Part shown: piece by piece, positions 58,690 to 64,000 of the stretch
Numbering within the stretch: the stretch's first letter is position 1
How the letters are laid out: every line of letters starts with the position of its first letter
Assembly (NCBI RefSeq): GCF_029624655.1
Contig: NZ_JARRSA010000004.1
Coordinates: 1 to 64,000 of the forward strand
Direction: 5' to 3'
Origin: Roseicyclus salinarum
Lineage (GTDB): Bacteria; Pseudomonadota; Alphaproteobacteria; Rhodobacterales; Rhodobacteraceae
Length of the DNA stretch: 64,000 bases
The notes under the pieces: generated by a model
Database searches by the model: none
The model's input: the letters and a program-made list of their open reading frames with translations, nothing else
What the model was told of the DNA's origin: nothing
Position numbers and translations under genes: made by a program

Positions 58690-60230
58690 TGCACTGGATC
58701 ATCCTTCCCGTCGTCCTTCCGGCGATGCTCGCGCCGATCATCGGCTTCGTCATGCGCCACGACATGACGCTGGCGCGCACCGCGTCGCTGGCGGGAACCG
58801 CCGTGCTGCTGGCCGTCGCCATCGGGTTGACGGCGATGGCCGCCGACGGAGACGTGCACATCTACCGGCTCGGCGACTGGCCCGCGCCCTTCGGCATCGT
58901 GCTGGTCCTCGACCGGCTGTCGGCGCTGATGGTGCTTCTGACGGCGACGCTGGCGCTGATCGTGCTGGTTCACGCCGTGGCGACCGGCTGGGACGCGCGC
59001 GGGCGCCATTTCCACGCGCTGTTCCAGTTCCAGCTGATGGGGATATGCGGGGCGTTCCTGACGGGGGACATCTTCAACCTCTTCGTGTTCTTCGAGGTTC
59101 TGCTGATCGCCTCCTACGGGCTCATGATCCACGCGGGCGGGCGCGACCGGATGCGCGCGGGGCTGCAATACGTGGTGATGAACCTCGCGGGCTCGACGCT
59201 GTTCCTCTTCGCGCTCGGCACGCTCTATGCGAGCACGGGCACGCTCAACATCGCGGATCTGGCCGGCCGCGTCGCGGCGATCCCGCCCGAGGAGGCGGGG
59301 CTGGTGCGCGTGGCCGCGATGCTCCTGATGATCGTCTTCGCGGTGAAGGCCGCGCTCTTTCCGGTGCAGTTCTGGCTGCCCGCGACCTACGCCAACGCGC
59401 CCGCGCCGGTCGCGGCGCTGTTCGCGATCATGACCAAGGTGGGCGCCTACGCCATCGTGCGGGTGCACACGACGGCCTTCGGTCCGGGCATCCCGGCGAC
59501 CGAGGGCCTCGCGGCGGCATGGCTGTTCCCGGCAGCCATCGTGACCATCGCGATCGGCGCGCTCGGCGTGCTTGGCGCGAGGCGGCTGATGCCCCTGATC
59601 GCGTTTTCCGTCGTGGGGTCCATGGGCACGCTTCTTGTGGCGGTCGCGGCCTTTTCTCCCGAGGCGACGGCGGCGGCGCTCTACTACATGGTGCATTCCA
59701 CCTTCGCGGCGGCCTGCCTGTTCCTGATCGCTGACCTCGTGGTGTCGCGCAGGGCGGGGGACCGCCTGAGCGCTGCGCCCGCGACCGTGCAGAATGGCCT
59801 GTTCGCGTCGCTGTTCTTCGCGGGGGCCATCGCGATGGCGGGAATGCCGCCCCTGAGCGGGTTCCTCGGCAAGCTGCTCGTGCTCGACGCGCTGCGGGCG
59901 CCGGGGCAGATCGGCTGGGCCTGGACGGCGATCCTCGTGGGGTCGCTCCTGACGATCCTGGGCTTCGCGCGGGCCGGCAGCACGCTGTTCTGGAAATCGA
60001 CCTCCGTTCCGCTGCCCGTGCCCGAGATGCACGAGCATGTCCCGCCCGCGCCCCTGCCGGCCCCCGCCCGGCCCGCCGAGGTCGCGCCGGCGATGATGGC
60101 GGTTGCGGCGCTTGCGCTCCTTGCCGTGCTCGCGGGTCCCGTCTCGGCCTACTTGCAGGCGACGTCGGACCAGATCTACGACCGCGCGGACTACGTCTCG
60201 GCCGTGCTCGGCCGCGTCGGGGAGGATTGA
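58686..60230 (+). CDS. mrpD: Mrp/Pha antiporter subunit D
   Basis: A 514-residue polytopic subunit homologous to NuoM/NuoN. Conserved segments are GDIFNLFVFFEVLLIASYGL with the channel Glu, AALFPVQFWLPATYANAPAP with the channel Lys just before it, and GMPPLSGFLGKLLVLDALRA. It starts with ATGATG at 58686, overlapping mrpC, and its stop lies three bases before mrpE. It forms a proton-translocating module beside subunit A. Confidence 0.95.
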   Translation: MMHWIILPVVLPAMLAPIIGFVMRHDMTLARTASLAGTAVLLAVAIGLTAMAADGDVHIYRLGDWPAPFGIVLVLDRLSALMVLLTATLALIVLVHAVATGWDARGRHFHALFQFQLMGICGAFLTGDIFNLFVFFEVLLIASYGLMIHAGGRDRMRAGLQYVVMNLAGSTLFLFALGTLYASTGTLNIADLAGRVAAIPPEEAGLVRVAAMLLMIVFAVKAALFPVQFWLPATYANAPAPVAALFAIMTKVGAYAIVRVHTTAFGPGIPATEGLAAAWLFPAAIVTIAIGALGVLGARRLMPLIAFSVVGSMGTLLVAVAAFSPEATAAALYYMVHSTFAAACLFLIADLVVSRRAGDRLSAAPATVQNGLFASLFFAGAIAMAGMPPLSGFLGKLLVLDALRAPGQIGWAWTAILVGSLLTILGFARAGSTLFWKSTSVPLPVPEMHEHVPPAPLPAPARPAEVAPAMMAVAALALLAVLAGPVSAYLQATSDQIYDRADYVSAVLGRVGED

Positions 60231-60233
60231 GCG

Positions 60234-60725
60234 ATGCTGCGCCGCCTCGTTCCCCATCCGCTGCTCAGCGTGACGCTGGTGATCGTCTGGCTGGGCCTCG
60301 TGAATACCTTCACGCTCGGCAACCTGATCCTCGGGGCCGTGTTCGGCCTCGTCATTCCGATGCTCACCAAGGCCTACTGGCCCAACCGCCCGAAGATCGG
60401 ACGGCCGTTCAAGGTGGCGGAATACTTCCTCATCGTGCTGTGGGACATCGTCGTGGCGAACGTGCAGGTCGCCCTGATCATCCTGTTCCGGCGCGAGCCC
60501 GACATCCGCTCGCACTGGATCCCTGTGCCGCTCGAGGTGACGTCGCCCGAGGCGATCACCATCCTCGCGGGCACGATCACCATGACGCCCGGCACGGTGT
60601 CGGCCACGCTCTCGGCCGACGGCAGCGCGATTCTCGTGCACTGCCTGCACACCGACGACCCCGACGCCGTCCGCGACGAGATCAAGTCGCGCTACGAACG
60701 CCGCCTGAAGGAGATATTCAAATGA
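60234..60725 (+). CDS. mrpE: Mrp/Pha antiporter subunit E
   Basis: A 163-residue subunit with two N-terminal membrane helices and a soluble domain. VTLVIVWLGLVNTFTLGNLI, VAEYFLIVLWDIVVANVQVA and the MnhE signature AITILAGTITMTPGTVSATL are present. Its stop overlaps the mrpF start by four bases. It anchors cytoplasmic contacts of the antiporter complex. Confidence 0.94.
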   Translation: MLRRLVPHPLLSVTLVIVWLGLVNTFTLGNLILGAVFGLVIPMLTKAYWPNRPKIGRPFKVAEYFLIVLWDIVVANVQVALIILFRREPDIRSHWIPVPLEVTSPEAITILAGTITMTPGTVSATLSADGSAILVHCLHTDDPDAVRDEIKSRYERRLKEIFK

Positions 60726-60991
60726 TCGAGGCCGCCCTCGTCTTCGCCGCCGCGTGCTACGGCGTGGCCCTCCTGCTGGATCTGTGGCGCATCGTGCTCG
60801 GCCCCGACGCGGCCGACCGGATCCTCGCGCTCGACACGATGGTGATCAACGTGATCGCGCTTCTGGTGCTCTACGGGGTCTGGCGCGGCACGGGGATCTA
60901 TTTCGAATCCGCCATGCTCGTCGCGATGGTGGGCTTCGTCTCGACGGTCGCCTATTGCCGCTTCCTGCTGCGCGGCGACATCATCGAGTGA
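60722..60991 (+). CDS. mrpF: Mrp/Pha antiporter subunit F
   Basis: An 89-residue, three-helix protein (MIEAALVFAAACYGVALLLD). RIVLGPDAADRILALDTMVI is the MrpF signature, and FLLRGDIIE ends the protein. The ATG at 60722 overlaps the mrpE stop; the longer open frame upstream is mrpE shadow. It lies ten bases before mrpG. Confidence 0.94.
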   Translation: MIEAALVFAAACYGVALLLDLWRIVLGPDAADRILALDTMVINVIALLVLYGVWRGTGIYFESAMLVAMVGFVSTVAYCRFLLRGDIIE

Positions 60992-61001
60992 GGGCACGGT
61001 C

Positions 61002-61391
61002 ATGAGCTTCATCGCGGAACTCCTCATCGCGGCTTCGCTGGTCATCAGCGGCATCTTCGGCTTCGTGGGCTCCTACGGGCTGGTAAAGCTGAAAAGCACG
61101 CTGCAGCGGCTGCACGCGCCGACCAAGGCCACCACGCTCGGGGTGGGCGGGATCCTCGTGGCGTCGATGATCTACTTCTACGCCGATACCGGCCACCTGT
61201 CGGTCCACGAACTGCTGATCTCGCTGTTCCTGTTCCTGACCGCGCCGATCACGGCGAACTTCATCGCGAAGGCCTACCTCGCCCGGAACCTGCGCCGCGA
61301 CGAGCTGCCCGAAGCGCCAGGCGACTACGGCTGGTCGGTCTACGACGATCCCCCCGAGGACAAGCGGTCCGAGGACGGCCCGGCGATCTGA
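61002..61391 (+). CDS. mrpG: Mrp/Pha antiporter subunit G
   Basis: A 129-residue, three-helix protein. SGIFGFVGSYGLVKLKSTLQ followed by RLHAPTKATTLGVGGILVAS is the PhaG/MnhG signature. It completes the antiporter operon 55455-61391. GCGCGGGCCCGCGC, a perfect palindrome, starts at the base after the stop and may belong to the operon's transcript end. The P-type ATPase gene converges on it 71 bases downstream. Confidence 0.94.
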   Translation: MSFIAELLIAASLVISGIFGFVGSYGLVKLKSTLQRLHAPTKATTLGVGGILVASMIYFYADTGHLSVHELLISLFLFLTAPITANFIAKAYLARNLRRDELPEAPGDYGWSVYDDPPEDKRSEDGPAI

Positions 61392-61462
61392 GCGCGGGCC
61401 CGCGCAACGCGCCCCGTGCTTCGCGGTCTGGAGCGCAAGCCGCCCCCGGGCGCCGCCCGGCC

Positions 61463-63901
61463 TCAGGGCCGCGCCGGAAGGGCCGCGGCCGCGCCCACCA
61501 GCGCCGCGCCGCCGATCGCGACGGCCCAGTCCACAAGATGGAGCGGCGACAGGTGGAACAGCGCCGCCAGGGGCGCGATCTGGACCGCGGCGGCGACCGA
61601 GGCCGCGGGCAGCAGCGCGGCGAGGATGGCGGGCCGCGTCCGGAGCCGCGTCAACGCGGCCGTCACGGCGCACCCCGACAGGATCAGCACCGCCATCGCC
61701 ATGGAGCGCGCATGGTCCGCGTCGAGGTCGGGCCCGAGGTTCAGGACGTAGCCCCCGGTGACCACCGCGGTCGCGACGCCCCCCGCGAGGCCGATCCGCG
61801 TCCAGTCCATCGCCGTGAAGAAGCGCGGACGCCCGCGCGCGGCCCCGCGCGACAGGATGTCCTTGGCAGGAAGGTTCTGGAACACCAGCATCGCCGTCGG
61901 ATGCAGGATCAGCTCCAGCCAGACGACATGGATCGGCAGGTAGAGCAGGGGATAGCCCAGAAGTGGCACCAGCGCCGCCGTCGCCACGAGCGGGGCGTGC
62001 ATCATCAGAAGGTAGGCGAAGCTGAGCCTGAGGTTCGTGAACAGCTGCCGCCCCTCGGCGATGGCGTGCACGATGGTGGCGAAATCGTCGTCGAGAAGCA
62101 CGATCGAGGCCGCCTCGCGCGCCGAGCGGGTGCCGCGTTGGCCCATGGCGATGCCCACGTCGGCCCCGCGCAGCGCGGGCGCGTCGTTCACGCCGTCCCC
62201 GGTCACCGCCACAAGCTCGCCCTGAGCGCGCAGCGCCACCACGAGGGCGAGTTTCTGCGATGGTGCGCAGCGCGCGACCACGTCGATGTCGAGCCTGCCG
62301 CCCGCGGCCAGGTGGGCCTCCAGCTCGGCCCCGTCGAGGACGCGCGGTTCGCCCCCGCCGATGCCGATGTCCCGCGCGATGGCGGCGCCGGTCCGAACGT
62401 GGTCCCCGGTGATCATGACGACGCGGATGCCCGCGCCCTGCGCCTCGCGGACCGCCTCGGCCACGCCTGGGCGGACGGGATCGGAAAAGCCCAGAAGCCC
62501 CGCGAAGCGAAACCCCTCGGCCGGTTCCGATCCGTCCCACGCATCGAGGGTCATGGAGGCCACGGCGATCACCTTGTGGCCGCGTCCGGCCAACTCCCGC
62601 GTCCGCTCCAGCCAGCCCGACCGCGCGCCGGCGGACATCGCGCACATGCCGAGAACCGCCTCGGGCGCGCCCTTCATCGCGGCGCGCGCCCCGCCGCCCG
62701 AGGTCTCCAGCACCGCCACCTCGCGCAGCCGGTCCTCGGTGAAGGGAAAGACCGCCGCGACGCGGCCGTCCAGCGGTGCGGCCGCCGACAGCAGGATCTC
62801 GTCGAGGGGGTCCGAGGTCTCGGCCCGCGAGGCCGTGGCTGCAAGCCCGAGGGCCTCGCCTTCCGTGACCCCTTCGGCCGTCAGCACATGGTCGAGCGTC
62901 AGCCGCCCCTCGGTCAGCGTGCCGGTCTTGTCGGTGCAGATGCACGACACGCGCCCGATGTTCTCCACCACCACGGCGCGCCGAACCAGCGCCTGCCGCC
63001 GCGCAAGGCGGTAGACGCCGAGCCCGAGGAAGAAGGAAAAGACGACCGGAAACTCCTCGGGCAGCGCCGCGATGGCCAGCGTCACCGCGCTCAGGATCGC
63101 GTCGGCAAGGCCGTAGCCCTGCACGTAGCGGATGACGGCGAGCGCCGCGCAGAGCAGGAGCGCCAGCGCAAGAAGCACCTTCACCAGCCGCGAGATCGCC
63201 TCCTGCAGCGGGGTCCGCTCGGACCGCGTCGCGCTCGAGAGCCGGGCGATCTCGCCATAGAGCGTCTCAACGCCCGTCAGCGCGACGCGCATCCGCGCCT
63301 CGCCGGTCAGAAGGCGCGTCCCGGCCATGCCCCAGTGTTGCGTGTCGATCAGCCCGCGCGCGGCCCGCCCGGCCGGCGGCACCGGCGTCTTGCGCACCGG
63401 CATCGCCTCGCCCGTGAGAGAGGATTCGTCGGCCTGAAGCGCCTCTCCGGCAAGGATCAGCCCGTCGGCGGGGAACCACTCGCCCGCGGGCACGACGACG
63501 AGATCGCCCGGAACGAGGTCGGTCGCGGGAATGTCGCGGGCGCGTCCGCCGCGGATCGCGCGGGCGGTCGAGGCCAGCCGCGCCCTCAACCCCTCGGTCG
63601 ACGCCTCGGTCCTGCGGTGCAGGTAGGCGTCCATTCCGACGATGGGCAGGAGGGCTGCGGCCAGCACCGCCGCCTCGGCGACGTCGCCGAGCCACACGAA
63701 CAGAAGGGCGGTTCCCACGAGGAACCAGATCATCGGATCGCGCAGCGTGTCGCGCGCGAGGCCGAGCCATCCGGCCCGCCGCTCGGCCACGATTGCGTTC
63801 GGACCATGGACCGCGGCCAGTGCCTCGGCCTCCGCGTCCTGCAGTCCCTGCGCGTCGGCCCAGCCCTCGCCGAGCCGCTCGAGATGGGCGTCGCGCTTCA
63901 C
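61463..63901 (-). CDS. Cation-transporting P-type ATPase
   Basis: An 812-residue P-type ATPase of the P2-like group with a short N-terminal cation-ATPase domain (residues 1-60). The actuator loop is LQADESSLTGEAMPVRK, the phosphorylated Asp is in CICTDKTGTLTEGRL, and the hinge VTGDGVNDAPALRGADVGIA is intact. Helix 4 reads ALPEEFPVVFSFFLGLGVYR: PEEFP in place of the PEGLP of calcium pumps, marking a subgroup with unassigned ion. No Cys-Pro-Cys or N-terminal metal-binding domain is present, so it is not a heavy-metal exporter. It faces the Mrp operon tail to tail. Confidence 0.9.
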   Translation of the reverse strand: MKRDAHLERLGEGWADAQGLQDAEAEALAAVHGPNAIVAERRAGWLGLARDTLRDPMIWFLVGTALLFVWLGDVAEAAVLAAALLPIVGMDAYLHRRTEASTEGLRARLASTARAIRGGRARDIPATDLVPGDLVVVPAGEWFPADGLILAGEALQADESSLTGEAMPVRKTPVPPAGRAARGLIDTQHWGMAGTRLLTGEARMRVALTGVETLYGEIARLSSATRSERTPLQEAISRLVKVLLALALLLCAALAVIRYVQGYGLADAILSAVTLAIAALPEEFPVVFSFFLGLGVYRLARRQALVRRAVVVENIGRVSCICTDKTGTLTEGRLTLDHVLTAEGVTEGEALGLAATASRAETSDPLDEILLSAAAPLDGRVAAVFPFTEDRLREVAVLETSGGGARAAMKGAPEAVLGMCAMSAGARSGWLERTRELAGRGHKVIAVASMTLDAWDGSEPAEGFRFAGLLGFSDPVRPGVAEAVREAQGAGIRVVMITGDHVRTGAAIARDIGIGGGEPRVLDGAELEAHLAAGGRLDIDVVARCAPSQKLALVVALRAQGELVAVTGDGVNDAPALRGADVGIAMGQRGTRSAREAASIVLLDDDFATIVHAIAEGRQLFTNLRLSFAYLLMMHAPLVATAALVPLLGYPLLYLPIHVVWLELILHPTAMLVFQNLPAKDILSRGAARGRPRFFTAMDWTRIGLAGGVATAVVTGGYVLNLGPDLDADHARSMAMAVLILSGCAVTAALTRLRTRPAILAALLPAASVAAAVQIAPLAALFHLSPLHLVDWAVAIGGAALVGAAAALPARP

Positions 63902-64000
63902 CGGTTCCCCGCCCCTTGCCCTTGCCGTATCGGGGCCGACGATAGCAGCCGGGCCGCGGACATGGCAGGCGTAACCGGGGCCTCGCGCGGCGCCTTTCGC

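Overview
The window looks like a piece of chromosome from a marine-type alphaproteobacterium of the order Rhodobacterales (Roseobacter group or a close relative). The signs are very high G+C with strong G/C at third codon positions, two TRAP transporters, a secreted protein with the VPLPA-type variant of the PEP-CTERM anchor, a cuyA-type L-cysteate sulfo-lyase, a protein related to the DMSP demethylase DmdA, and a Mrp/Pha cation antiporter with fused A and B subunits. No rRNA, CRISPR array or complete insertion sequence was seen.

Layout. 1-2077: the membrane subunits of a TRAP transporter whose binding protein lies off the left edge. 2138-2221: tRNA-Leu(CAA). 2475-3218: a VPLPA-CTERM protein. 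3602-4179: a scar of two beheaded regulator genes. 4207-12439: a sugar-kinase gene divergent from a LacI-type regulator, which heads an ABC sugar-uptake operon carrying BtpA, TenA, phosphotriesterase and amidotransferase-like genes (an unassigned catabolic pathway). 12583-13449: a secreted Gly/His/acidic protein. 13678-15957: an Lrp regulator, the DmdA-like protein and an OsmC protein. 15994-19653 (minus): a TRAP transporter with an alpha/beta hydrolase. 19855-21612: two tail-to-tail LysR genes. 21723-23764: cuyA and a YeiH-type exporter. 23878-29925: a cytosine-deaminase-like enzyme and a BMP-type nucleoside/base ABC transporter. 29974-38660: LysR and a divergent peptide-type ABC operon ending in N-formylglutamate-amidohydrolase-like and AstE-like hydrolases. 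38762-40740: an IS3 remnant, then a HxlR regulator divergent from mdaB and a glutathione transferase. 40982-49897: a less G+C-rich accessory stretch with an orphan Imm11-type immunity protein, an unknown gene, and a complete Nit1C cluster (nitB-nitH) with a divergent MocR-type regulator. 50484-52972: a large tyrosine recombinase next to tRNA-Asn(GUU). 53044-63901: a metallo-beta-lactamase-fold hydrolase, an EnvZ-like kinase, mrpABCDEFG and a P-type ATPase.

How it works together. Most of the window is a chain of uptake-plus-catabolism modules, each with its own regulator, for sugars, dicarboxylate-like acids or sulfonates, nucleobases and acylated amino acids or peptides. These are interleaved with nitrile/cyanide nitrogen scavenging (Nit1C) and sodium/pH homeostasis (Mrp). 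In all five transporter operons a GC-rich hairpin follows, or in one case would follow, the binding-protein position; in two it covers the ribosome-binding site of the next gene. The least understood module is the 5297-12439 sugar operon. The Nit1C stretch with its recombinase and tRNA-Asn looks like an acquired island, though no second attachment site could be found.
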